Position numbers and translations under genes: made by a program
Source: an uncultured Eubacteriales bacterium
GTDB lineage: Bacteria > Bacillota > Clostridia > Oscillospirales > CAG-272
Reading direction: 5' to 3'
Length of the DNA stretch: 13,691 nt
Assembly: GCA_934477985.1 (NCBI GenBank)
Contig: CAKSOR010000026.1
Coordinates: forward strand, 1 to 13,691
Shown: positions 1-6,113 of the stretch, piece by piece
Layout: every line of letters begins with the position of its first letter
Numbering within the stretch: the stretch's first letter is position 1
The notes under the pieces: model-generated
Told to the model about the DNA's origin: nothing
What the model saw: only the letters and a program-made list of their open reading frames with translations
Databases searched by the model: none

Positions 1-21
1 GGCGTGAGCCTTCAGTTAAGC

Positions 22-1218
22 TCATTCTTCTCCTTTTTCCTGATTTTCCTCTATCATTTCGATAATGGAATATGTAAGGATTCTCGCGGCGTTTTTCGCC
101 TCGGTGAGAGTGTTCCCCGACGAGCCGATTTCTATGAGCAGCGAGCCTTTGGTAAATTGTTCGTTGAACGACGCGCCGCGGATGTTTATCGGACGCGCGA
201 AATTCCGGTATTTTCCGATGAGCTTCGACTGGAGCTTCGCCGCGACCGTGAGATTGTCCTCCCAGTCGGGGTGATCCGCGCCCTTCTCGTTCGTTCCGAC
301 GAGCAGCATGACCTGCGCCGAGAGGCTGCCGTTTATGTTGCAGACCGGCTTGACGATGTCGCCGTTCTGGCGGACAACCGCGTCGCGGTGGACGTCGAAA
401 ACGTATTTTATCGACGGGTATTCCGCGAGATATTCGCGTATCGTGTCGGCGCAGAGGTCGTAGGACGCGCGGTAGGACTCGAGGTCGTGCATCGTCTCGC
501 AGTGCAGGGTCGGGATTCCCGATTCGTTCAGCAGATCGGACATGACCTTGCCGACAGCGATCATGTTGCTTTCGGGGTCTGAGCTCCGGCTTGGGCCGGG
601 CTTCACCGAGACCTCGCCCTCAGGCGCGAAGGACTCCGTGCCGTGCGTGTGGACGATCAGCACGAGCGGTTCGTCGGTGATTTTCGATTTGATCGGGTAA
701 TCGCGGTCGGGGTAGAGCGCCGGGTCGATGTCGTAGGACGTCGTGTTCGACAGAAGCAATTCGCCCGGACGCTTGCCAGAGAGGTCGTAGGGGAGCAGCG
801 CGAGCTCTCCGGCGCGTCTTTTCGAGTAGTCGTAGGAGTAGATGTCGGCATCATCCGGAATGCCGTCAGGGGCTTCCAGCGAGCTCTGGGGCGGGGTCTT
901 GTCCGAGAGCTCGTCGGGCGAGAGATGTGTCTCGCCGGTGTTCTCGTCGCCCTTGTCGAAATAGAGCGAGTCGCTGCCGAAGAAGGCTTTCATCAGCAAA
1001 AACTGCTTTATCTCCCCGCGGTCGGGAAGCGCCGACCTGAGGTCGGAGTTCTCCGGAAAATGGAAGCATCGCCGCGCTGTCGCGGTCGGCGACCATCCGA
1101 CCGCCGCTCGGTATCCGTTCGCGCCGAGCGCGGTCAGCAGCACCATTCCGCCGAGAAGCGCCGGAACACCGCGCGCGAGCTTTACAAACGCGTTTTTCTG
1201 AAGAGTTTCGTCTTTCAT
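22..1218 (-). CDS. spoIIP: Stage II sporulation protein P (SpoIIP), spore-engulfment peptidoglycan hydrolase
   Basis: 398 residues, close to the roughly 400 of Bacillus SpoIIP. In the known family, SpoIIP is an amidase/endopeptidase that works with SpoIID and SpoIIM to thin septal peptidoglycan and drive engulfment. The sequence shows a short cytosolic N terminus, one membrane segment at about residues 15-37, a variable acidic linker (about 85-180) and the SpoIIP catalytic domain (about 183-385). Visible motifs are LIVHTHGTESF (187-197), YVFDVHRDA (272-280), LLVGTNEKG (305-313) and LIEIGSSGNT (361-370). The His and Glu residues of these motifs are the likely zinc and catalytic ligands. I chose ATG at 1218 because GGACGGGGAAAG lies directly upstream. 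A longer open frame reaches 1437, but its extra N terminus lies inside gpr and looks like non-protein translation. The gene lies 56 bases downstream of gpr in the classic gpr-spoIIP order. Identification is confident. Confidence 0.95.
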   Translation of the reverse strand: MKDETLQKNAFVKLARGVPALLGGMVLLTALGANGYRAAVGWSPTATARRCFHFPENSDLRSALPDRGEIKQFLLMKAFFGSDSLYFDKGDENTGETHLSPDELSDKTPPQSSLEAPDGIPDDADIYSYDYSKRRAGELALLPYDLSGKRPGELLLSNTTSYDIDPALYPDRDYPIKSKITDEPLVLIVHTHGTESFAPEGEVSVKPGPSRSSDPESNMIAVGKVMSDLLNESGIPTLHCETMHDLESYRASYDLCADTIREYLAEYPSIKYVFDVHRDAVVRQNGDIVKPVCNINGSLSAQVMLLVGTNEKGADHPDWEDNLTVAAKLQSKLIGKYRNFARPINIRGASFNEQFTKGSLLIEIGSSGNTLTEAKNAARILTYSIIEMIEENQEKGEE

Positions 1219-1247
1219 CTTTCCCCGTCCTTTCGCTATCTTGCCAA

Positions 1248-1276
1248 AGTATATTCGGAAAGGACAGGTTATATTC
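1248..1276 (-). promoter_or_regulatory. Candidate sigma-E-type promoter of spoIIP
   Basis: On the minus strand a -35-like GAATATA (1276-1270) is followed after 14 bases by AATATACT (1255-1248). The known Bacillus sigma-E pattern is about KMATATT, 13-15 bases, then CATACAMT, so this matches 6 of 7 and 6 of 8 positions. Predicted transcription starts near 1241, leaving a leader of roughly 23 bases with the SD for the ATG at 1218. The -35 overlaps the gpr stop codon. SpoIIP is needed in the mother cell during engulfment, which fits sigma-E. The assignment is inferred from pattern only. Confidence 0.5.
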
Positions 1277-2135
1277 ATGAGAAAGCCGCCGTTATCGCCC
1301 CGGCGCAGAGCCGCGAGAGCTCGCGGACAATCGTGTCGGTCTCCTTCGGCGTCACGAAGAAGCTCTTCTGGTTCTCGAGCACCCCGCGGAGACTCTCGCA
1401 GGGCTCGTCGATTCCGGCCTTCTCGAGCGCGTCCCACACAAGCGTCGAGGAGTCGACGACGGTCGGGATGCCGAGCGCTATCACCGGGACCTTCAGCGTA
1501 CCGGCGTTTATCGCGAGGCGGCGGTTTCCGATGCCCGAGCCGGGGCTGATGCCGGTCGAGCCGAGCTGCACTGTCGTCGCGAGCCTATCGGTTGAGCGCG
1601 CGCAGAGCGAGTCGATCGCTACCACGAGCTCAGGCTTCACGCGCTCGCACGCGGCGGCTGCGAGCTCCGCCGACTCGATACCGGTCTGACCGAGCACTCC
1701 GGGGGTCAGCGCCGACAGCTCACGTCCGCCGAGGAGCTCGTAGAGCGCCTTGTGGGACTTCACGTGCCTTGTGACGGTCAGAAGCCCGCAGGTCTCGTCT
1801 CCGAGCGCGTCGGCTGTGATCCGGCGGTTTCCGAGCCCGATGACCATTACGCTCTCCGGCGCGTGTCCGACGAGCTCCCTGGCAAGCTCCGAGAGCTTCG
1901 AGGCGATCAGCTTCGCGGCTTTGCCGAGCGTATCGTCGGTCTCGAGCCAGAGCTTGCCGACGTCTATCGTGATATAGCGCCCCTTGGGCTTTGAAAGTCT
2001 TTTTGCCGCCTCGTCGGTGACGATGACAATCTCGGAGACCCTGAAACCGTCGGCCGACGTCTCTGATTCGGTGATCCCCGCGCGGTCGGTGAGGTCGAGT
2101 TCGGCGGCGAGATCGGTGCGTTTATAACTGTTCAA
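1275..2135 (-). CDS. gpr: Germination protease GPR (spore SASP endopeptidase)
   Basis: 286 residues from a TTG start; family members are usually somewhat longer (about 320-370). GPR (peptidase family A25) is made as a zymogen in the forespore. It degrades DNA-protecting small acid-soluble proteins during germination. Recognisable blocks are RTDLA near the N terminus (6-10), GRYITIDV (52-59), IGLGNRRITADALG (99-112), LTPGVLGQTGIES (143-155), VAIDSLCARSTDRL (172-185), STGISPGSGIGNRR (193-206) and IPTVVDSSTLVWD (223-235). D109 and D175 occupy the positions of the two catalytic acidic residues of the family. The TTG at 2135 is chosen because AGGGAG sits 9 bases upstream and the product then begins M-N-S-Y-K-R-T-D-L-A, as GPRs do. 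An in-frame ATG at 2231 would add 32 residues unlike the family, translated through a predicted RNA structure. spoIIP follows downstream. Confidence 0.93.
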   Translation of the reverse strand: MNSYKRTDLAAELDLTDRAGITESETSADGFRVSEIVIVTDEAAKRLSKPKGRYITIDVGKLWLETDDTLGKAAKLIASKLSELARELVGHAPESVMVIGLGNRRITADALGDETCGLLTVTRHVKSHKALYELLGGRELSALTPGVLGQTGIESAELAAAACERVKPELVVAIDSLCARSTDRLATTVQLGSTGISPGSGIGNRRLAINAGTLKVPVIALGIPTVVDSSTLVWDALEKAGIDEPCESLRGVLENQKSFFVTPKETDTIVRELSRLCAGAITAAFS

Positions 2136-2144
2136 TTTACTTAA

Positions 2145-2150
2145 CTCCCT
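2145..2150 (-). promoter_or_regulatory. Ribosome binding site that sets the gpr TTG start
   Basis: AGGGAG on the minus strand ends 9 bases before the TTG at 2135-2133. The competing ATG at 2231 has only a short AGG five bases upstream. The SD, together with the family-like N terminus that results, decides the start. Confidence 0.7.
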
Positions 2151-2158
2151 TGTTTTCC

Positions 2159-2219
2159 GACCGCCTACCTGTCCGCTCTGATGGTAGGCAAATGCCTTCA
2201 TCGGGACAACCCGGCGGTC
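2159..2219 (-). promoter_or_regulatory. Structured leader of gpr with two competing pairings
   Basis: Read on the minus strand, GACCGCC (2219-2213) can pair perfectly with GGCGGTC (2165-2159). Between them, GGG/CCC, AGGC-ATTT-GCCT and ACC/GGT can form three small hairpins, giving a multibranched fold. Alternatively GCCTACC (2189-2183) can pair with GGTAGGC (2169-2163). The 3' partner of both pairings shares bases 2163-2165, so the two cannot form together. The fold ends 9 bases upstream of the gpr SD. It matches no riboswitch class I know, and function is unproven. Confidence 0.35.
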
Positions 2220-2295
2220 TGTCAGACTCATTTTTGCCTGTATTTTCCATTTAAGTCAGTCAATTTACAGATTTGTCAATAAATGTATCGGCATG

Positions 2296-2327
2296 TTGCA
2301 CAATCAGAGTCTTCGATAATTGTGCAA
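2296..2327. repeat. 9-bp inverted repeat, candidate operator
   Basis: TTGCACAAT (2296-2304) and ATTGTGCAA (2319-2327) are perfect inverted copies separated by 14 bases. They lie 34 bases upstream of the -35 of the rightward promoter and inside the gpr upstream region. The position suits a regulator acting on one or both divergent genes. No poly-T tract follows on either strand, so a terminator is unlikely. Confidence 0.45.
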
Positions 2328-2361
2328 TAGTATAAATTTTTATTTTTTTGCAAATCAGTGA

Positions 2362-2390
2362 TTGATTATTTTGAGATTTGATGGTATAAT
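2362..2390 (+). promoter_or_regulatory. Sigma-A promoter of the oligopeptide-binding protein gene
   Basis: TTGATT (2362-2367), a 17-base spacer, then TATAAT (2385-2390) preceded by TGG, which gives an extended -10. Transcription should start near 2397, about 147 bases before the start codon. Confidence 0.8.
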
Positions 2391-2543
2391 ATATGCAATA
2401 CCCTAATACTGCCGCAAAGCGGTCGTCGGCAAAGCGGGTCACGACAGCTCACCCCTGCCTTCCGACCGGACGCGCACGCGCTTTATTTCGTTTAGAATTA
2501 CCCCGCAAAGACAGGGTAAATTTGAGGAGGAGTCACACCAACT

Positions 2544-4238
2544 ATGAAGAAGATCATTTCCCTGCTGCTTTTCGCAGCGATGCTCGCGACGATGCTCGTC
2601 GGATGCGGTTCAACGCTTGAAGGCGACGAGAAGGGCTACACCATCAACGTCTATATCGGCAGCGAGCTCTCCGACTACGACCCCGCGCTCGCCTACACCG
2701 ATGACAGTGCTGTCAAGGTCCTCGGTCTCATCTATGAGGGTCTCACCCGCATAAACGCAAAGGGCGAGGTCGAGAACGCTCTCATGAAGAGCTACAAGGT
2801 CGTTGAGAACCCCGACAAGAACGACTACAGACTTCAGATCACCATCAAGACCACCAAGTGGAGCGACGGTCGTGTCGTCTCGGCTGACGACGTCGTCTAC
2901 GCGTGGAAGCGCATACTCGACCCCGAGTTCTCCTGCGCAGCCGCTTCGCTGCTCTTCGACGTGAAGAACGCGCGCGACGTAAAGAACGGCGATAACTCGA
3001 TCGACGACCTCGGAATCGCGGCTATCGACGACAATGTCATCGAGGTTCAGTTCGAGGAGAAGGTCAACTACAATCAGTTCCTCGAGAACTGCGCCTGCCT
3101 TGCTCTCGTTCCGCTCCGTGAGGATGTCGTCACCCGTTACGACGCTTTCGGCACTGCTGTGTCGACTCTCTGCACCAACGGTCCGTTCGCTATAAAGGGT
3201 CTCGAGCTCGGCAAGCGCCTCATGCTCGAGCGCAATGTCTACTACTTCCGCGACACCGATAATGACGACGCTTTTGACAAGTATGTCATCCCCTACCGTC
3301 TTGAGATCAACTTCTCCGAGGACGAGGAGGCTAACACCGCGGCTTACGAGTCGGGCGACCTCATGTACCTCGGCGAGATCGGGCTTTCGAAGCGCGCTTC
3401 CTATAAGGATTCCGCGACTGTCACCGATCTGCTCTCGACCCACGCCTACATATGCAACACCTCGAAGAGCGTTTTCAAGGACGCTTCGACCCGTCAGGCT
3501 CTCTCGAAGGCTCTCGACAGAACCAAGGCTGCAAGCCTCGTGACCTTCGCTTCTCCGGCTACCGGACTCATTCCGTACCCGGTCTATGACAAGGCTGTAG
3601 GCGACAGCTTCCGCGCCAATGGCGGCGACCTCCTTTCGACTTCGGCTCAGTCCGCGAGCGGCAGCGGCAGCTTCACGCTCACCGTCCGCGACAACGCTTA
3701 CGAGACCACTCTCGCTGAGTACTGCAAGGGCGTATGGGAAGGCATGGGCTTCAAGGTAACCATCAAGGCTCTCGACGCAAAGGCTTACAAGAAGGCATAT
3801 GAGAAAAAGGATTACGACATGATCGCAGTCGATTATCAGTGCCTCACCACCGATTCCTTCTCGGCTCTCTCGGTATTCGCTCCGAAGTTCTCGGGCAACG
3901 GTATCGACATCCAGAACGATAACTACGACGCTGTTCCTTACGTTCCGGGCTACGACAATCCGGCTTACGACGAGCTCATCGAGAAGGCTTACGCCGAGAA
4001 GGACAGAGCAGCTCGCTCCTCGATTCTTCACGACGCCGAGAAGCTCCTTATGGAGGATCTCCCGATCATCCCGCTCGTATTCAACCAGGACGCTTATGTC
4101 TACAACACCGAGGCTCTCTCGGGCATCAAGGACGCTTACTACGGCTTCCGTATCTTCAACAAGATGAAGCTCAAGGACTGGAGAAGCTACCTTGAAACCA
4201 CTGCTGACGCGACCACGACCACTGAGGCCGCCGGCTGA
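2544..4238 (+). CDS. Oligopeptide ABC transporter substrate-binding lipoprotein (OppA/SBP_bac_5 family)
   Basis: 564 residues. This family binds peptides or other small solutes outside the membrane and delivers them to an ABC permease. An N-terminal lipoprotein signal is visible: MKK, a hydrophobic core (4-18) and LVGC with the lipidated Cys at residue 21. The mature part opens with the usual beta-strand and 'SDYDPALAYTDDSAVKVLGL' block (43-62). It continues with IYEGLTRI and TTKWSDGRVVSADDVVYAWKR (about 103-123), the family signature region. The C-terminal block (EKLLMEDLPIIPLVFN) is also typical, followed by a Thr/Ala/Glu-rich tail. ATG at 2544 follows GAGGAGG at suitable spacing. No permease or ATPase genes are adjacent, so it is an orphan binding protein in this window. 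It has its own promoter and terminator, and its codon choice (AAG, CTC, GAC, GCT) suggests high expression. The ligand cannot be inferred. Confidence 0.93.
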   Translation: MKKIISLLLFAAMLATMLVGCGSTLEGDEKGYTINVYIGSELSDYDPALAYTDDSAVKVLGLIYEGLTRINAKGEVENALMKSYKVVENPDKNDYRLQITIKTTKWSDGRVVSADDVVYAWKRILDPEFSCAAASLLFDVKNARDVKNGDNSIDDLGIAAIDDNVIEVQFEEKVNYNQFLENCACLALVPLREDVVTRYDAFGTAVSTLCTNGPFAIKGLELGKRLMLERNVYYFRDTDNDDAFDKYVIPYRLEINFSEDEEANTAAYESGDLMYLGEIGLSKRASYKDSATVTDLLSTHAYICNTSKSVFKDASTRQALSKALDRTKAASLVTFASPATGLIPYPVYDKAVGDSFRANGGDLLSTSAQSASGSGSFTLTVRDNAYETTLAEYCKGVWEGMGFKVTIKALDAKAYKKAYEKKDYDMIAVDYQCLTTDSFSALSVFAPKFSGNGIDIQNDNYDAVPYVPGYDNPAYDELIEKAYAEKDRAARSSILHDAEKLLMEDLPIIPLVFNQDAYVYNTEALSGIKDAYYGFRIFNKMKLKDWRSYLETTADATTTTEAAG

Positions 4239-4261
4239 TAAGCAGATCAAATGATCCAAAG

Positions 4262-4298
4262 CGGGCGTCACCGGAGGATCACCCGGTCCGCCCGTTTT
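4262..4298 (+). terminator. Rho-independent terminator after the binding-protein gene
   Basis: CGGGC (4262-4266) pairs with GCCCG (4290-4294) and ACCGG (4270-4274) with CCGGT (4283-4287). A small internal loop separates the two helices, and TTTT follows. It lies 24 bases past the stop codon, so the gene is probably monocistronic. Confidence 0.75.
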
Positions 4299-4357
4299 CG
4301 GGTATTTTCCACGATCAACAAAGCAAAATACGCTGCCGCGAAAGGGATGGCTTCAAA

Positions 4358-4927
4358 ATGCTGGCACCGCTGAAGGACAAAAATGATATCAAGATCTTCA
4401 TCCTGTATCTTCTGAAAAATCTCAATTATCCTCTCGACTTCAACACGATAAGCGACATCGTGGTACAGGACGAGTTCGTGAATTACTTTGACTTTGCTGA
4501 GTGCTTTGCCGAACTGCTTGACTGCGGAAATATCGAACAGCTCCCGCCGAACCCGAACGCCGATGGCGACAAGAAGAACAAGGAACTCTATCAGATCACG
4601 CCGAACGGCATAACCATCGCCGAGCAGCTCCAGAGCGCGCTCCTCAACATGATCAAGGAGAAGAGCCTCAAGAGCGCCATGCGCATGCTGTCGTTCAAGT
4701 CGCGCGGGTCGGATGTCAACTGCTCCTGCACGGAACGTGAGGACGGAAGGTACGATCTCCGCTGCGAGGTCTCGGAGAAGGGAAACAAGATACTCGATCT
4801 CGGTCTCATCATCGAGTCGAAGTATCAGCTTGACAAGATGCTCTACAACTTCAACGAGCGTCCTGAGGTCGTTTACCGCGGTATAATATCGCTCCTTACG
4901 GGGGATATTAACTATTTGATAGACTGA
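4358..4927 (+). CDS. DUF4364 family protein, winged-helix-like
   Basis: 189 residues, matching what I know of DUF4364, a Clostridia-enriched family of unknown function. Residues about 8-90 read as a winged helix: IKIFILYLLKN, the helix around ISDIVV, EFVNYFDFAECFAELLDCGNIE as recognition region, then KELYQITPNGITIAEQL as the wing with its characteristic T-P-N-G. The C-terminal half (about 100-189) is an alpha/beta domain containing LIIESKYQLDKMLYNFNERPEVVYRGI in outline. A DNA-binding or regulatory role is inferred from the fold, not shown. AAAGGG lies 11 bases before the ATG. No clear promoter was found in the 59 bases after the upstream terminator. Confidence 0.8.
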   Translation: MLAPLKDKNDIKIFILYLLKNLNYPLDFNTISDIVVQDEFVNYFDFAECFAELLDCGNIEQLPPNPNADGDKKNKELYQITPNGITIAEQLQSALLNMIKEKSLKSAMRMLSFKSRGSDVNCSCTEREDGRYDLRCEVSEKGNKILDLGLIIESKYQLDKMLYNFNERPEVVYRGIISLLTGDINYLID

Positions 4928-5098
4928 CCAAGTTTGTGCATTCTGCACGAAATTTCAGCGTCAAAACAGTGATGAATGCTGAAAGAACGTATACATATTG
5001 CCAATTTGCATGGGTAAAATAGACAAAATCTGTCGGTTCTTGCTGTGCACTGTCAACAAGTCGTGTGCGAATCTTCAAAAAAATGTGTTCAAGAACTA
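4928..5098. other. Intergenic region with several short inverted repeats
   Basis: 171 bases upstream of the sigma-factor promoter without a coding frame I believe. It holds GTGCA-TTC-TGCAC (4936-4948), TTTCAGC/GCTGAAA (4953-4959 and 4978-4984) and GACA/TGTC near 5022-5034. GTTC-AA-GAAC (5087-5096) ends two bases before the -35. The first could be a weak transcript end for DUF4364, but no T-run follows. The last is well placed for an operator. All are short enough to arise by chance. Confidence 0.35.
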
Positions 5099-5127
5099 TT
5101 GACAAATTTTTAAATACTTGTTATAAT
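5099..5127 (+). promoter_or_regulatory. Consensus sigma-A promoter of the SigH-like sigma factor
   Basis: Perfect TTGACA (5099-5104) and TATAAT (5122-5127) separated by 17 bases. TG sits at 5119-5120, so this is also an extended -10. Transcription should start near 5134, leaving a leader of about 26 bases. Such strength for a sigma-factor gene suggests that control, if any, is by repression or after transcription. Confidence 0.88.
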
Positions 5128-5159
5128 AGATATAGCTTGTTTGAAATGGCGGGATCAAG

Positions 5160-5705
5160 ATGGATCTGAAGACTGACGCCGCGCTGATCACTGAGGTTCA
5201 GAACGGCAACAAGGACGCTTTCAATGAGATCATCAGCCGCTATGAGCCGATGATTCTCTCGATCGTCTCGAAATTCCTCTCTGACGAACTCTTCGGCGCG
5301 AGCGACCGCGACGATCTTTCTCAGGAGGCTTCGATAGCGCTCTACAACGCCGTGATGTCATACGACGTGAGCCAGGGCGAGGTCACCTTCGGACTCTACG
5401 CCAAGATCTGTGTGAACAACTCTCTGACATCGGCTCTGAGAAAGCGCCGCCGTCAGCTGAAAGCTGATCAGGCTCAGCAGGACGACGCCGAGCGCAAGTC
5501 GGTCACAGGCGACCGGCTCGAGGACGCCGGACTGCTCCTTGACAGAGTGGACGGACTGCTCTCAGAACTCGAGAGAGCGGTGCTCAGACTGCTGCTGCGC
5601 GGTTTTCCGCACAAGGAGATCGCCGAAAGGCTCGGGCGGGATGTGAAGTCGGTCGACAACGCCGTCTGCCGTATCCGCGCCAAGCTCTCAAGCAAGCTGC
5701 TCTGA
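5160..5705 (+). CDS. RNA polymerase sigma factor, SigH-like (sigma-70 family)
   Basis: 181 residues with sigma-70 regions 2 and 4. Region 2 spans about residues 12-97: NGNKDAFNEIISRYEP, then ASDRDDLSQEASIALYNAV, which parallels the 'ADREDLIQEG..GLYKA' block of SigH, and FGLYAKICVNNSLTSALRK. Region 4 (about 125-178) ends in the helix-turn-helix HKEIAERLGRDVKSVDNA. The 'VKS-I/V-DNA' wording is typical of SigH. Bacillus SigH is about 218 residues, so this copy is shorter, mostly in the linker and C terminus. SigH directs the entry into sporulation and post-exponential genes. Proximity to rlmB recalls the rlmB-rae1-sigH cluster of Bacillus. The SD is weak (GGCGGGA before ATG). It could instead be a divergent paralogue of SigH, so no symbol is given. 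Confidence 0.85.
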   Translation: MDLKTDAALITEVQNGNKDAFNEIISRYEPMILSIVSKFLSDELFGASDRDDLSQEASIALYNAVMSYDVSQGEVTFGLYAKICVNNSLTSALRKRRRQLKADQAQQDDAERKSVTGDRLEDAGLLLDRVDGLLSELERAVLRLLLRGFPHKEIAERLGRDVKSVDNAVCRIRAKLSSKLL

Positions 5706-5714
5706 ATGAAAATA

Positions 5715-5790
5715 TGCCCGTATAGCTTAACGAGAGCGTTGCTATGTCATGTTATGTATCAAAGGTGTCGGTTGGAATCCGTCGAGGGCA
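5715..5790 (+). pseudogene. Degenerate tRNA or tRNA-like element
   Basis: About 76 bases that can be laid out as a cloverleaf. Acceptor: TGCCCGT (5715-5721) against GAGGGCA (5784-5790), five good pairs, one G-U and one mismatch. D arm: GCTT (5725-5728) against GAGC (5734-5737) with a five-base loop AACGA. Middle arm: 5739-5746 against 5755-5762, eight positions with one mismatch and an eight-base loop. Variable bases: AGGT (5763-5766). T arm: GTCGG (5767-5771) against CCGTC (5779-5783) with loop TTGGAAT. The primary sequence (TATAGCTTAACG..AGAGCG and GGTTGGAATCC) closely follows tRNA consensus. Defects are the missing GG of the D loop, C56 changed to G, an anticodon arm about 6 bases too long, a T-stem U-U mismatch and no encoded CCA. 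It is probably a decayed tRNA; a tRNA-mimicking leader for the next gene is the alternative. Confidence 0.5.
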
Positions 5791-5823
5791 AAAAAATTAT
5801 TTTACTCAAGCGAGGTAAAAACA

Positions 5824-6099
5824 ATGTATCAGGACGAAAAGTTGGTCTGTAAGGATTGCGGAGCGGAGTTCATCTTCACCGCGGGCGAGCAGGAGTTCTA
5901 CGCGGAGAAAGGGTTCCAGAACAAGCCGCAGAGATGCAAGGCATGCCGTGACGCAAGAAAGAACTCGGGCAAGCCGCAGAGAGAGCTCTATACAACTACC
6001 TGCGCGAGATGCGGCAAAGAAGCTAAGGTTCCCTTCCAGCCCAACTCCGACAGACCTGTCTATTGCAGCGAGTGCTACGCTGAAATGAAGCAGCAGTAA
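5824..6099 (+). CDS. Small zinc-ribbon protein with two four-cysteine sites
   Basis: 91 residues. Two zinc-binding units are visible: C9-x2-C12 with C38-x2-C41, and C60-x2-C63 with C81-x2-C84. The first half (CKDCGAEFIFTAGEQEFY, then KPQRCKACR) is the 'probable zinc-ribbon domain' (zf-trcl type). The second half (CARCGKEAKVPFQP..RPVYCSECY) is the CxxC-x17-CxxC type often found in the same small proteins of Clostridia. Function is unknown; the fold suggests nucleic-acid or protein binding. ATG at 5824 is chosen for GAGG eight bases upstream. A frame extending back to 5749 would start inside the tRNA-like element and is rejected. The gene has no clear promoter of its own and probably shares the sigma-factor transcript, ending at the terminator just downstream. 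Confidence 0.88.
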   Translation: MYQDEKLVCKDCGAEFIFTAGEQEFYAEKGFQNKPQRCKACRDARKNSGKPQRELYTTTCARCGKEAKVPFQPNSDRPVYCSECYAEMKQQ

Positions 6100-6113
6100 G
6101 TCAAAAACAAGAG

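Larger units (their letters stand above)
2136..2543. other. Divergent intergenic region between gpr and the oligopeptide-binding protein gene
   Basis: 408 bases without a credible gene. From left to right it holds the gpr SD (2145-2150), a foldable stretch in the gpr leader (2159-2219), and an AT-rich core (about 2225-2400) unlike the GC-rich surroundings. The core carries a 9-bp inverted repeat (2296-2327) and the rightward sigma-A promoter (2362-2390). Last is a GC-rich leader of about 145 bases (2398-2543) ending in the SD GAGGAGG. That leader has an imperfect internal repeat (GCCGCAAAGCGG then TCGGCAAAGCGGG, 2411-2437) but no riboswitch I recognise. No confident sigma-G promoter for gpr was found. 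Confidence 0.7.

Noticed and set aside
643..1689. 348-codon plus-strand frame across spoIIP and gpr
   Set aside because: The translation is Arg/Val/Ser-rich low-complexity and lies opposite two firmly identified genes.
2239..2268. Sigma-F/G-like promoter for gpr: GTAAA (2268-2264), 15 bases, GGAAAATACA (2248-2239), minus strand
   Set aside because: Position would suit the structured leader, but key bases of both elements deviate; too weak to call.
2251..2279. TTGACA on the minus strand (2279-2274) as a sigma-A -35 for gpr
   Set aside because: No acceptable -10 at 16-18 bases; the best hexamer TTAAAT needs a 19-base spacer.
2610..4271. 553-codon open frame on the minus strand opposite the peptide-binding protein gene
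   Set aside because: Its translation is rich in Val, Leu, Glu and Arg without domains. It is a by-product of the GC-rich codon pattern of the plus-strand lipoprotein gene, which has a signal peptide, SD, promoter and terminator.
5749..5823. N-terminal extension of the zinc-ribbon protein by 25 residues
   Set aside because: It would start within the tRNA-like element and has no SD; ATG 5824 has GAGG at proper spacing and begins right before the first zinc motif.
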